Assembly: GCA_022579005.1 (NCBI GenBank) | Contig: MU401508.1 | Coordinates: forward strand, 62,001 to 126,000 | Length of the DNA: 64,000 bases | Reading direction: 5' to 3' | DNA from: Poronia punctata | Lineage: Eukaryota; Ascomycota; Sordariomycetes; Xylariales; Xylariaceae | Part shown: positions 44,832-59,100 of the stretch, piece by piece | Layout of the letters: each line of letters opens with the position of its first letter | Position numbering within the stretch: the stretch's first letter is position 1 | Position numbers and translations under genes: made by a program | The notes under the pieces: model-generated | The model's database searches: none | Told to the model about the DNA's origin: nothing | The model's input: only the letters and a program-made list of their open reading frames with translations

Positions 44832-46907
44832 TTATACATTACTTTCAATCCATTCCTCCAGTCTATCCACTAGCTCCTTCTTTAACCCCTTTGTATCTAT
44901 GCCGCGACTGCCCATGACAACTCGTAGATCTGCAACGGTGAGCTTCGTCAGCGTACCGGCGTCGTAGCGTTTCCGCAATTCTGCGTTACTCGGCCCCTCA
45001 CCGCCGCTACTATTAGCTTTCGCCCCTGTGCTCCTTGCTCTCTTGGTAGGTCGTGGCTCGTCGTCGTCGTCGTCTTCATCTTCATCTTGCTCCAGTTCGC
45101 GTTTGATCTTGTTCTCCTCTTGGATTTGGCCCAGTACATCGTCCGCAACTTGAGCCCATTCTTGTATATATCCGCCACAGCGCTTGTGTATTGCCCGGTA
45201 TTTGGGCACCGTGGCGTCCTCAGGTTGGTCGGGTACGACGTCTTCCAATGCGAGCGCCTGTAGAATCTTGTAATGCCATTGGAGTGCTGGGTTGGGGTAT
45301 TTTGACGGGTTGTAGATACCGCCGGGCAACTGTAATTGCTGGACGATTTTATTCATTCTATCCGTCAAGGCATCTGTCGTGCGGATGAGCTGCCCCGTTT
45401 CTGGGCCGTCGCGCACATCGTCGATGAACGGAATAGGATAAAGCCATAAGCCGGCTGGCATATACGGCGTTCCCGATTTTTCATCCGTAGAGGCCCGGGA
45501 TGGGATGATAGCAACAAGCTGTGGGTTCCCGTTCTTCCGCGCAATATGCCACGCCATACCCACTTTCTTAGATTTGAGCAGCTTTTGCCATAAGGCCGTG
45601 AAAACACGCGTCGACCCAACGTAGCCTTCCTCGCTTGGGTATATAAAGATGGACTTTTTGATAGAAGCCCAAAATCTCAGCAGTGACCGGTCCTTAAAAC
45701 CGACGATTCGAAGGCAAGCACCGCCAAAATCTTTCAAGGACTTCTGCTCTTCTTCGGTGAAATAGACATATTCACCGCCAAATTTGTAAGCTTTCTTCAC
45801 CTCATAATTTTCGACTGAACGAGCGCTGTCCTCGGCCAAGCGTGCCGTCTCGCCCACAGCAACCTGCGGCTTTTCACCCTCCAGCCAGATATAGCAATTA
45901 CGAGCAGGTTTCTGCTCCTGTATGATGTTGTACCCCTTGACGGATATAGTGAGCCCTGGACCAATTTCGAAAGGCATATTACTGAAGTATGCCCTTTTCG
46001 GGGTCTGCCTAGAGTTGATATTGGACACAAGAGACTGCAGCAAATTGACCCCACTACTAGATTTGGATGGCGCGACCCGGCCATCATTTACTTCGTCGAG
46101 AACTTGGTCACGGTATATGATGTCCTGCAACTGTTAGACGGCGAATCACACGCTGACGGTGTAGAACCTACGTCGTAGAACTTGGCGGTGTCAAATTTGG
46201 CATCCCCGTGGGTGATGGGACACAGCTCGATCGTGCATCCAAGATCATGAAGATCCTTGGCATAGGTAGCAGGATTGCGTTTAGAAGTATTCTTCTGGTC
46301 CGGGCAAGGGTCGTCGTTGTCGGTTATGATGAAAAGTCGGCGGGATCCAAAGTTGGGGGCCCTTGTCTGGAAGAGGTGGTTTGCGGTCCAAAGTAGAATC
46401 ACCATATCCGCAGGCTCCTTGGATGGAGTCAATATCTCATCAAAACCTTCGCCGTCCTCTACTAAAGCTCTCAGGCTCTTCACGTCGTCCGCTGAGGGCA
46501 CCTCTAGGTCTGTGAGGAGATAACAATGCGAATCCCCGGGTATGTTCTCCTGTGGGAGGCTGGTTTTGGCTGTGCCAAAGAGTATGATGCTGATCATGTC
46601 CCTTGGGTTGGCAATGATGCGCTGCTGCATCACTTGGTATGCGCATTTCAACGCTGTTAAAAGTGCACAATCTTTATCGGCCTTTTTGTCCTCGGATTTT
46701 GGAGGTGGTCGCAGCATGGATTCGCTGACCTCGATAGCAAAGATGAGGGCATCTTTCTGGGATTTGTAGTACTACTAACATCAGCAGTGCATTCGTAAGA
46801 ACTTGTAGCTCGCGCTGAATTTGGCATACATTCTCGGTCACTTCATCTTCCACTTCTTCGTCGTCATCGTCATCATAATTCCCGTCGTGATTCCACTTGT
46901 CCGCCAT
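44832..46907 (-). CDS. KU70: Ku70, DNA end-binding subunit of non-homologous end joining
   Basis: Three exons, 46907-46830, 46771-46172 and 46124-44832, with introns of 58 and 47 nt, phase 0, give 656 residues. The N-terminal acidic tail (Asp/Glu-rich, residues 8-25) leads into the vWA-like domain beginning YYKSQKDALIFAIEVSESML. The Ku core beta-barrel follows (KRAYFSNMPFEIGPGLTI, YFTEEEQKSLKDF, GMAWHIARKNGNPQLVAIIPS), then an acidic linker, a basic PRPTKRAR stretch and a C-terminal SAP domain (about 618-656, LTVADLRVVMGSRGIDTKGLKKELVDRLEEW). Together with Ku80 it rings broken DNA ends and recruits ligase IV; it also acts at telomeres. In fungi its loss raises homologous integration (established for N. 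crassa mus-51). It is divergent from ferrochelatase over 700 bp. The 47-nt second intron is unusually short. Confidence 0.95.
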
Positions 46908-47608
46908 ACCGAATCGACTTTGAGAAAGATTGTAAGTCTACAGATAAGGCCGATTATTCCCTTTGCAGAGGGATATGACGATAACGCATCGAGAATCTGG
47001 ACTTGATGAGAAGAATGCCTTTATAAATCCAGTGTGAATCGCAACCAGGCAGCCGTCGCGTCGCATGCTCCAGTTAGCAGCTTCTACGCGAGATACCGAT
47101 TGTCAATCGCGATTGATGCCAGGCAGCATTCGCGAACTCATGTGACTTCATTAGGTACTGTAGGTACTCTTCAAGCCGGGTAGTGTACCTCACAGAGTCA
47201 GTATATAACCTGTAAGTGCTAGGTACCTCAAGATTGGGTACTACCTACCGTCGTGAGGTATTGCGCTCTTACTATTCCACTAGTACTGGGTACTGCAATA
47301 CTCTGTTTTTTCGAGCGCCTGGGGAAACCTTGATAGTGGGGGATACGACATAAAATACAGAACACAGTTCACTAGTAATTGAGCGTTTCTCATTGGCTGC
47401 CGCCTCGGCCGAGCTGTAACTTGTGATTGTCATTCAATGTCGGCCATTCTGTCATCGGCGCATCTACGAGTAAAGCCTAAGTAAAATCAATGATATCTAC
47501 ATATATAAAACCGCAGACCTTGCGATTGCCGTTCGGTTAAAGTCTTTGCAACACTTACAAAGTGTTTTTACAAAACGTCAAGCGATAATTATAACAACAT
47601 CGTCGAAA
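46908..47608. promoter_or_regulatory. Divergent promoter region of KU70 and ferrochelatase
   Basis: 700 bp between two start codons on opposite strands. A TATA box for ferrochelatase lies at 47502-47509; none is obvious for Ku70. TAGGTAC/GTACCTA words cluster at 47150-47265. No gene seen. Confidence 0.6.
47502..47509 (+). promoter_or_regulatory. TATA box of ferrochelatase
   Basis: TATATAAA 107 nt upstream of the ATG at 47609. Confidence 0.5.
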
Positions 47609-48956
<1,348 letters not shown>

Positions 48957-50274
48957 GAATTATGTGACATATGTTTCTAGTGTAAGCTTGCCTAGGCCAT
49001 ACCTTCCTTTCACGGACTACTTTAGACGGCGAGCTTGTTATCGATCATTTGGTAGCGATGAAACTTTCTAACCCTACACCTTGTTCATCATGTATATATA
49101 TTTTTCAGGTATTACGGAATACCCAAAAGCTACACTGGGGGTCTAACACGGAGAATATTGTTCGTTGGGGGACCCAAATACGAAGATAAACGTACAATAT
49201 ACACATAAAGGCTAAAGCTAAGGTGCATGTGCTTGACTAAAGCTACTTACCCACGTAAATATCAAGATCAAAACCTCGTGTCCTGTTGAGAAGCTTGAGC
49301 CAACTGGGACATATGTTGTGGGCCTAAAGTCTAGTTGTACGAGTAGGTACCGACCAACGTAACTATATACCACATGGTCCCGTCACTCATGCACGTGTGC
49401 TGTGTAGTTCATCGTGCGCAAGTATGTACAGAGCTCAATGTTGTTCAGAGAGACGGACAAATCCAAAGAGGAGGGCAGCCACACTTTCCCCAGGAGATCT
49501 CACAAGAACTTAGAACTCAACTTGAAAACAGGGATACTCCTCGCTAAAGAAGTCGGTTAGGCGGTATCCACCACCAAGATTGGCTCAGATTTGAACCACC
49601 ATGATTCATGCTAACCAAGGTATATATCTAACCAGTAATGGTTTAGTCGAAGATTCCTAGCGTGGATGCTTACCGATCTGTATGATCACTGGTGAGCTGT
49701 TCGTCATTGATGTAACCTATTTCCATCTCCGACCCGAGTCTCCGTCGCATGCTAGAATAATGTGCAGACTGCACGTACGACGGAGTATAAGCGCGGTGTC
49801 TATTCTACTCCGTGCATTTATCATATTCATAACTACTTCTCATGTGAAGCCGATATCTGTATTATCACGTATATACAGCCATTCATTTCCCTTTAGACTT
49901 CCATTTACGTGGTCGACTAGGAAGAGGCTGCTTTGAATTTTTACAACATACTTCATTTATCCATCCTTAGATGTACATAATACAGACCGTGCGGACGCCA
50001 TAACCTTTCGAACTAGACCGTACCCCGCGTATTGCTATTCGTACTTGTTCGCCCATCCAGATTGACGTATTCGCTACGACATGTGGTTTTGTCTCTGTGT
50101 TTTGTAGAAAACCGAGTAGTCTCGGGCTGGAACATTACCAGTCGCCTAGAAGCTCCCCGACGTCCAAGTTAGACCGTTTAGACGACTGTCGTCCCCGACC
50201 GAGCTATTCCACCATTCGTTATTCTACTCTGTCCACCGCGCACTTCTCGAACGACGAGCGAACCGCAGCCCAAG
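48957..50274. other. Intergenic region
   Basis: No gene recognised between ferrochelatase and the next MFS gene, both plus strand. It holds the ferrochelatase 3' region and the MFS promoter. Confidence 0.5.
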
Positions 50275-52387
50275 ATGGCGGGGCATTCACCTATAGACAT
50301 GGTCGACACGGAGAATTCCGAAGACAGACCAACGGAAGCAACGTCTTTACTAGGCGCGGGCATTGAGCAACGAAACGACGGAGCCGACGATGTAGATGAC
50401 GACCATAAGGCGACGACAGAACAGCGGTGGGATGGTTACGATGATTTCAAAGGCCTGCCCTGGTGGCAGACCCCGACAGTATGCGCCTGCTCGGAGAACA
50501 TACATACTGGCAACGTCCCCTGTTATTGACAAGACCTCAGGTTTTTTGGTTAATGGGGCCCTACTTTTTATATACACTTGCCTTTGGGGGAATAATGGTG
50601 CCTAAGCTCGAGTTGTACGTTTCTGGCTGTTGTTTCTCAAGCACCCCGAAACGTCGTACTTACTTTTCCGCATCTGCAGGATCGTGGCGTTGGTCTGCCG
50701 CAAATATTATGCCGACGAGGGAATCGCGCACCCGGATACACGTCTGATACCTGTTACAATAGGCGGGGGGAATCCTCAGTGCAATAGCCCGGCTGTTCAA
50801 AAGAATGTAGCGGCGTTCACACTGGTGTTCAGTGCCCTGGCCGGTGGGCTCAGTGCTTTCTCTGCGCCGAAGCTAGGGTCTCTATCTGACCGTCATGGTC
50901 GGAAACGCTTAATCGTCCTTGCCTCATGTGGTGGCATCATCAACGAAGCCATCACTATTCTTGCTGCAAAGTTCCCCGACGTCATCGATTATCGCATGCT
51001 TATTTTCGGTGCCATTTTCGAGTAAGTCTTTCTTTTTTTTTCCTTTTCCACGCCAGGGACGGGGAGAGACTCGAGAAGAGGCAAGCTTGTGAGCAGTAGT
51101 GTTGACCCATGACTTCGACAGTGGAATTGCAGGGTCGTTTACGGGTGCGATCGTACTGGTTAACTCATACGTCACCGACTGTACGCCGCCGTCGAAGCGC
51201 GGTGTTTCTCTTGGCTATCTACACGCTTGTCTGTTCACGGGCCTTGCCCTGGGCCCCATTCTTGCTGCTGAACTCATGAAACTCATCGGCTCTGCTCTCT
51301 CGGCATTTTATCTCTCCTTGGGCGCTCATACCCTTGTTATCCTGTTCATCTGGTTTTTCGTGCCCGAATCGCTGTCGAAGCGGCGGCGGATGCTTGCAGA
51401 GGAGAAGCACCAGGCTGAACAGGAGACGATCCGAGCCGCGCTACCAGACACAGTCTCGAATGTGTTCGGCTCCAAAGTACCGGCTTGGCTTGTTGGTGAC
51501 AGGATCCGTACCTGGCTTCCTATACTTCTGAGTGCGAACCCACTAGCACCGCTCAAAATGTTTGTCCCCGGTGGCCGGCAGAACCGGCGACTGCGCCGTA
51601 ATCTCCTCATTCTCGGCTTCATCGACACTGTATTGACCGGCGCGGCATTGGGCGCTGGCGCAGTGTTTATTCTCTACGCCAAGTACATGTTCAACTGGAA
51701 TACGATGGATACGTCCCGTTATGTGTCGCTCGTCAGCCTCGTCCGGGTCATTGTTCTGCTCGTCATCTTCCCGTCGTTGAATTATTTCTTCCGCACTCGC
51801 CCTCTACGCCGGCAACAAAAACAGAGCGGAGAAGTATTGGAAAAGGCAAACTCGGGCGCCGACTGGCTGGATATCTGGCTGATACGGATCGCTTTGTGCT
51901 GCGACTTGACGGGCATGGTGGGTTATTGTCTCGTGCGGACCGAGGAGCTGTTCGTCTTGTCCGGTGCCTTTACGGCGTTTGGTGGCCTCGCATCAGCCAC
52001 GATCCAGGCCGCAGTTACGAAGCAGATTCCGGCTGAACGAGTGGGAGCCATGCTCGGAGCTATGGGTCTATTACACGCCTCCAGCCGAGTGATCGGACCC
52101 ATCTTGTTTGACGGCATCTATGCCGGTACTGTCGCGACATTTCCACAGGCTTTTGTCGTCGTCCTTGCGTCTTTGTTTGGAGTCTCCGTGCTTGCTAGTA
52201 TCTTTCTCAAGCCATACTGTAAGTACATGATTAACCCCCCTGTTGGCGTCGCTGCTAACACCCTCTCCTAGTATTTCTCAAGGAAGAAGGCTACGTCAAG
52301 ATCCCAGTGCGACAGCCTGGTGACCAAGATGACTTGACCAACCTCACCACCGACCAGATGCCCAGTGAGACTATGCCTAGAGTCTGA
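50275..52387 (+). CDS. MFS transporter, substrate unknown
   Basis: Five exons, 50275-50478, 50541-50614, 50680-51021, 51122-52218 and 52272-52387, with introns of 62, 65, 100 and 53 nt, give 610 residues; the phases agree at every junction. The acidic N-terminal tail (about 65 residues, Asp/Glu/Thr-rich) is followed by about 12 hydrophobic helices. TM1 starts at VFWLMGPYFLYTLAFGG. The loop between TM2 and TM3 has GSLSDRHGRKRLIV, an MFS motif A variant. Helices near SFTGAIVLVNSYVTDCTPP and GAVFILYAKYMFNW fit the fold. The C-terminal tail is short. I cannot name the substrate from sequence; it looks like a drug or sugar-type major facilitator of the fungal plasma membrane or vacuole. Its convergent neighbour is another, unrelated MFS gene. 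Confidence 0.85.
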
Positions 52388-52871
52388 ACCAAAGCCTAAT
52401 TTTCCTAATCTCGTTCAATGCTGTTATTTTTATCTTTAGAAAACGAGTTTTTATTTTATAGACTATAACCCGGTTTCGAGACCTTTAAGGGAGGACGGTG
52501 CCGTTTGGAATCTTGACCAGGCGTTGACCGGTTTGCATCTCTGCGTGGTGTCTTTCACCTCATAAATAGCATATATAGGTATACGGCCTTTTGATACATA
52601 AATACGGATCTGAGTTATACACTCGTTATAGAACCTACAAGGCTGTTTTATACAAGGCCGTTATTCTAGGGTTGACTTGCTTTCTCCTTTTACTGCCGTA
52701 TGCAAGGTTAAACTGCAAACACGGCAACAATACGACGATTTATAAAAACCTCTCGTCATCCCAAAGGGATAGCATCGAGTAAAGCAAGGCATATCGGCAT
52801 ATTCTCGTATCTCGTTATCTACAATGGCAAAATCTAGATATCCACTACTTACCTTTTACCTTACTACGGCC
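52388..52871. other. Convergent spacer between two MFS genes
   Basis: About 480 nt that should hold both 3' untranslated regions. No gene seen. Plus-strand frames crossing 52824-53541 lie antisense to the next gene and are shadows. Confidence 0.6.
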
Positions 52872-54484
52872 TCAAAGACGGCGACGAAGAGAAGACATGC
52901 ACTTCCACACCAGTCCCCAACCCCCAAACACGGACGAAAGGCCAGTAAAGACAATAAGCGGCCCATAAGCAGACGAGATGCCAAACCCACCTCTCACCAA
53001 AGTGGAAGCATCAGCACCCGCATTCAACAACGGCACACTAACAAGACCCCCAGTAACATATCCTATACCTCTCGCCCCGTTAAGCAATCCGTACAACAAA
53101 CCGGGATCAACCGCCTCGTTGCGTCGGGCGGCCTCCCCTTCGAGCTCGCTAAGTACTCCGCCCCACGTAGCGCTATACCCACCAGCGAAGAAACCAAACG
53201 TAGCCGAGAAGACAAGCAGAAGCGCAAGATTCCCGCGCGTCGTCAAGCCCCAGAGCAGAAAAGCCGCCACGGCAGACGCCAAAGGCGGAATAGCAGTGAC
53301 TGTAGCCGGACGCAGATGCGGTCTGAACTTGGCAAACCGCTTATTGCCATTCCCCCCCTGGTTTTCTCCGCCGCTTAGATACCCAAACATTGTCGAGGCC
53401 AGGATGCCGGGGACATTGAAAGCCGTGAGAAGCAAGGTGGCAGACGTCTGCGATAGTTTCGTCACCTCGCGCGCGTACGAGGGGAGATATGTCTGCGGGA
53501 TACCGTACCCGGCGCTCTGCAACACGATGGCAACACTGTAGATGTAGAAAGTCCTGTGACGGAGGAAATGCCACGGGATATTCTTCCTCCGTCTTTCTTC
53601 CCCTTCCCCTTCCCCTTCGCCTTCTGCTTCTGGTTCCACTTTGGCAGGATGGGTAGGTATAAGCGCAATAGACAACACACCCGAAACAAGCGCCACCCCG
53701 GCCCAGATCCTCAACGCGAACCTGAAACCAAACTTCTCAAGTAACGCCTGCGCAACGAAAGGCATGAATGACCCGACGACATTCTTACAACTCAGCGTCA
53801 CGCCGTACGCTATAGCGCGATGACGCTTGCCACGTTGGGTACCATTATCACTAAACCATTCGCCCAACGACAATGTCGTGGGACTGAACATTAAAGCGCA
53901 ACCCAGCGCAGCGAGAACACCCTGCGTGGCGACGAGGTGCCAGACGTGTGTGCTAAAGGACGATAGGACGAAACTTGCGGCGGCGATTACGGCGCCCAGG
54001 GACGCGGCTAAGCGCCGGTGGCGCGCGTATCGACGCGTGAAGGCTGCGAAGAGGAAGGGCATAGAGAGGTATAGCACGCCGTTTTGGGTTGTGCCGACTA
54101 CGCCGGTTACGTCCCGCGCGCCGGAGAGGGTCCAGTGGGATATGTAATATTCTTGGAAGACGCCGTAGCTCATTGCGAAGCCTGTTTATTCATTATATTG
54201 TTAGTCTTATATATATATATATATATACATACATATTTCCAAGGTAAGAAAATGAAAAATGGCAAGGTAAGTATAGGTAAGTACTCACCCCATATAGGTA
54301 ACTGTGAAATCGACGCTCCCAATAAAACCATCGCTCTCTTCCTACTGGCCTCTGCTTGTCGGGCTTCAGAACCCGGGAGGGCCGGTACCTCATCATCATC
54401 ATCATCATCAGCCGTTCCGGTTTCATCGGCGGGCCGTCGGTCTTGTAATGAGATTGTTTCGGTTTCAGTTTCGGTCCTACTCAT
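52872..54484 (-). CDS. MFS transporter, monocarboxylate-permease-like
   Basis: Two exons, 54484-54289 and 54181-52872, joined over a 107-nt intron (phase 1), give 501 residues. The N-terminal cytosolic tail is Glu/Thr- and Asp-rich. The junction reads LPIWG-FAMSYGVFQEYY, and SYGVFQEYY in TM1 followed by the WHLVATQGVLAALG helix is typical of fungal monocarboxylate-porter (MCP/MCT) type facilitators. About 12 helices are visible, with a charged central loop containing an EGEGEGEGE repeat (about 258-266) between TM6 and TM7. The substrate may be a monocarboxylate or riboflavin-like compound, as in the family; it is not determined. The intron has a (TA)10 tract. The gene faces the MFS gene upstream. 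Confidence 0.83.
54208..54227. repeat. (TA)10 microsatellite in an intron
   Basis: Ten TA units inside the 107-nt intron of the monocarboxylate-permease-like gene, about 26 nt from its 3' splice site. Confidence 0.95.
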
Positions 54485-56192
54485 CGTGCCTTCTTATCTG
54501 TCTTTACTCAACCGTCGACACCATGGAAAATATCTAAATAAATTGCCTAGAATTATACACTTGAAGTATGTTCATAGCACGGGAGCGGTCAAATGATGAT
54601 GACGAAACCCCCACCCCCGAATCGGGCTTTAGGTGGTTGGGGGAAGAAGTCGAAGTTCCTTCCTTCCGGGATAAAATTGAAAAAGGCCGATTACGGCGCG
54701 GCACGCTGATCCCCCCGAATAGAGATGTGGTGTCGGTGAGGGGTCGTTCAACTTTAATCGCTACAAATCATTACCTACTATAATCTACTATTTTTTCGTC
54801 TTTTTCGTTTGGACTTTTAAACCAAAGAGTTTTGCATGTTAAATAGGTTCCGACCAAGGTAGTTAAATTCCAACAATTTCTCAAAATGTTCCTACGTATC
54901 TCCTTTTATATCCCCCGAGGTTAAGCAGGTACATACTATATTGACCTTCTCTAAAGACGATATAAAAGAAATGAAAAATATAGAAGATCACCAAATCAGA
55001 TATCCTCGTCCCCTCTCCGCCAAAAGAAAAACATGGAGAGAAAAGTAGATATTGTGATATAGGGTAAGTCCCGTCGAGACATGGCGGGGTTTCCTTGCAT
55101 TACCTTTGCCGGCGTGAATGCTTCCTTTCAAACTCCCAAACTCCCAAACTCCCAAAGTAAGACTTATTTATTCCCCCACAACAACATGATAAGAGAATAT
55201 TTGCCTCGCCTACACGTAAATATATGTCTTACCCTTCGATTATCAGACAATTGCCTTCTATGTAGGTTATCTAGGAGGTAGGTAAAGCAAGCCCCCCACC
55301 TCCTTAAAAGCCTCTGTCAGACTTCAGTAGAATAGAAGTGCCTGGTCAAGATACTAACCTAGACCAACCTTAAGGCATTTAAGCTTATATTTACAACTAC
55401 GGTGGTCCCTCCTGTTCGTGGTCAGTACTTCGCTTCCTTCCCCTTATAACTGAGCAATAATTAGGTAGTACCTCCTGCATGCATGGACGGACCAGCACAT
55501 GAACAAATCCTCTCATATTTACACTGTTCTTGACTCCAGAAGAAACACGATATAGCACCATAGGCCCTGAAATAAAAAGCTACCTAACCTTGGGTCATGG
55601 ACTGAAAATTGTCGTACTTACATAATAATATACTAGGGGTAGACAAGATGTACGTGGTACCTAGGTTAACGACCTTAACTACATGCTAGATAAAGTGTAA
55701 AGGACTTATAAGGAAGCGTTTGACCTAGTTTAGGTTAAAGTAGGATCTGTATCGAGCTCATACTGGCGTTGAAGTCCACACGACTACATCATGGCAAGCG
55801 TGCAAGCATGCAAGCAAGACAACTTTCACATGTCAGTAAAACGCGAAGCGGGGCCCAAGTCGCCGAGGATCTCACAAAAAACTCCTGTCTCTTGCTCGTG
55901 TGGAATTGATATCCTGTAGGGTAAACTTGGCCACAGTGGCTGGAATTCATTATTCTATACTTTTAATAATCTATCTACGACCCCTCCAAAGGCTACTACA
56001 CATCTTTTATCTTTTAGTATCATTGACCCATACAGGACAGTCTTTGCTGCCCACCGTTGACATGCAAACGGCCGCTCTTCATAATGTCCCATCTTACACC
56101 AACGTAATCACACGCCCATTGGAATCTAGACACCCGTATCACCCCAACGCCAAACGAAAGGACATGAACCAACCCTAGCCGATCGAACGACA
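54485..56192. other. Intergenic region
   Basis: AT-rich, no gene seen. A 9-bp tandem AACTCCCAA (three copies, about 55130-55157) and a GCAAGC-type short repeat near 55795-55820 are present. The right end is the FAS2 3' region. Confidence 0.5.
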
Positions 56193-59100
56193 TTATAGTG
56201 TAGCCACAGCGATGGCGATGGATTGCGTCTCCGAGTGTGAAATTGACACCGTGATCTCCTTGATGCCCGCACTCTTCGCGGCCTCTGCGGCGGCACCATG
56301 CAGCTAGGAATTTGTCAGTAGCCGAACTTCCGTCCAGTGTCAGCTGCGGCGGATAAACTTACAGATACTATCGGTGCCCCCTTCTCGTCCGCGAGAATTT
56401 CGATCTCCTTTAATGGCGCACCCGCACCTTTGCTCTGCGTTCCGAGACTTTTGAAAACGGCCTCCTTTGCGCTCCACCGACCGGCAAACGAGCTCTGAGG
56501 GCTCGCTGTCTTCCGACAATAAGCAATCTCATTCTCTGTAAAGTTCCGTTCTACGAATGTATCGTTATCGATGTTGATGGCCGCGATATCCTCTACGTCG
56601 ACGCCGACCTTGTTGTTCTTGCCTGTCTGAAGACTACGAGCAAGTCCCTCTACCACTTCTTTGGTTGTTTTGGCCTTGGCTATCTTGGGCGCCGCTGCCT
56701 GCTTGGCGAAGTTCGAGGCGTATGTCAAGTTCGCCGACTTCTTGTCCTCGCTCACTCTCGCGTCAGGGTTTAGCAAGACCGACGAGAGCTGTTCATCCGT
56801 GTAGGGCGCCTCTGATTTGGCTTGGAAGAGCGAATTGTGGACAAGGCCGTTGTGGAAGTAGCGGTACGCCTTCTTCTGGCGAGCGGTGACCTTGGCCGAG
56901 TAGGCGGCAAATGTCTCTTGATCAAGCGTGGCGAACAGGTACTTGGGGTGGATGCCGATAGCCTGCGCACCCTTCTGGCCGAAACCAAACGACGTGACAG
57001 AGAACGCCTTGACGCCGTCTGTCTGGATGCTTCGGCTGGGGTATACAATCAGATCATATTGTTCCATGACCTCATCGATGTTGTCGGCATTGCGATTACC
57101 AGGGACAAGGCCCGAGTTGAGAACCTGCAGACAACCGTTGAACATCCAAGCACCCGCAGCACCCTTGGGATGACCCGTGAGATACTTCTGGAAGATGCCC
57201 ATAACCGCGTTACCCTTCTTGCGGCCGAGGTGGCGCAGTTGCTGGCAGATGACCGACGACTCGTTCTTATCGTTTGCCTTGGTTGACGTGCCGTGGAACG
57301 AGGCAACACCGAGATCATCGATCGTCAGACCCCAAGTAGCCAAGCAGCCACGCAGAGGGGCGATGCTGTTGTCTTGCTTCCAAAAGTTGTTGCCGAAGCT
57401 TCGGAGCGCTTCCTTTTCTTGTCTCTCTGCTTCCCTCTCGATGTGGGCTGCCCGCTCCTGAGTGTACTCCTTCTCGTCGATGGCCTGGCCCTGGGCCTTG
57501 ATAGCTGCGACTTCTTCGTACAGGTACTCGAGCTCCAACTCCTTCCAGTTACGAATCTGCTTCTTGCGGACCTCTATTTGGCGACGGCGGTACTTGATGT
57601 CCAGAAGCGGCGAGGGGAACTTGCCAGGGGCTTCACGGGCCGTCGTCAGGACACCTTGACCAGGCGCCGGCACCGACCGGCCGATCTTGTCACTGGCAGT
57701 CGTTGTCAGGGCCAGGATACCGTAGATTGGTAAGCCCATATCGAGAGCGAGCTTGGCTGTCATGATCAACTGGACACCGCATCCCTGTGATTCCATGAAG
57801 CCATTTCGCGTCGTCGTCGTGGGTCGCGACATCTCCTGGGGTGTACGACCATGGGCAAATTCGTCTACAGCGTTGCTGGTAGCCTTCATGTTGGCGAACT
57901 CAAACGAACCCTCTTCACTAAAGTCGTCGAAACCGCCGACGAGGCAGACCCGAGCCTTGCCCTCCATAATGGTTTCATAACCGATATCGATCGACTCTAC
58001 AGCAGTGGCACAGGCGCCGACAGGCGTCTTGATGGGGCCAGACGACGAGAGGAGCAACATGTTGACCCATGCGGCCATGGTGTTGATGAAGGACTCTTGT
58101 AGAATGTCGTTCTGCACCTGCTTGTCCATCTTGCGCTTGCTGTACATTCCTGTCAGGGCAGACATACCACCCATGCCCGAACCGATACAGTTACCGAGCT
58201 CTGAGACGTGGACGTACTTGTAGAACTCGTACGGATCCGAGATACCAGAAGTCAATAAAGCTTCAGCAACAGATACCAGGACGAAAAGCGTCACCCTGTC
58301 AACTTGAGAGATGATGTCGTCGGGTACACCGTACTTCTTCGCATCCCAGCCAGTGGGAATCTGGCCAGCAACAAGACGGTCGAACCGGAGAGCCTTGGGA
58401 ATCCAGAGAGTGGCGCCCTTCTTCATGCGAATGATGTATTCACCTGATTCGGGGATCTCGAAGATTTCGCACTTGTCGCCATGTTGCCGCTTGAATTCCT
58501 CGGCCGTTTCCTTGGAGCCCTCGAATGGATCCAGATCTTCTAGCAGGGAAACTTCGTGAAGCATCATCTTCTTGTTGGGGTCATAGCCATCGAATAGCTC
58601 GGGCTCGATCAGACGGATGCCAGCGTGTTCGAGAATATACTTCTCATACTTGGGCTTGATATCCTTATCCTCAACTGGCTCACCGGTCTTCGTGTCCACC
58701 CAGCCGGAATACGGTTGGCCTTTGATAGGGCCGTTATGGTTCTTGATAAGTCCCATGACCCATGCCATCTCGATGCAACCCTCCAGCGAGAATTGGCCGT
58801 AGGCCTCCATCTCCCAGCGAGTTCTGGCATTGCCCCAGGGTCCGACTTCGGCAAAGCCAGTCACGACAACGACCTTGTCCAGGTCGACCATGCCTTCGAG
58901 GTTCTGATTAAGTGGCTTAATCTCTTTCTCCCAGTCTGGCAAAGCAGGGAAGTCGAATTTGATATTGGCTCGAGGCTCGATGACCTTCTTCTTGTGCAGG
59001 ACCTCCGACTCCTCGCCATGGACGATCTTGTTCTCCAAGGCCGTCTCCTTGTTCACAGCACGGCGAACCTCGCTAGTCTCCATGATGTCTTTGCGAAGTC

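Noticed and set aside
52824..53541. Plus-strand frames of 184-187 codons
   Set aside because: They lie antisense to the well-supported MFS transporter coding exon and have the composition of a shadow frame.
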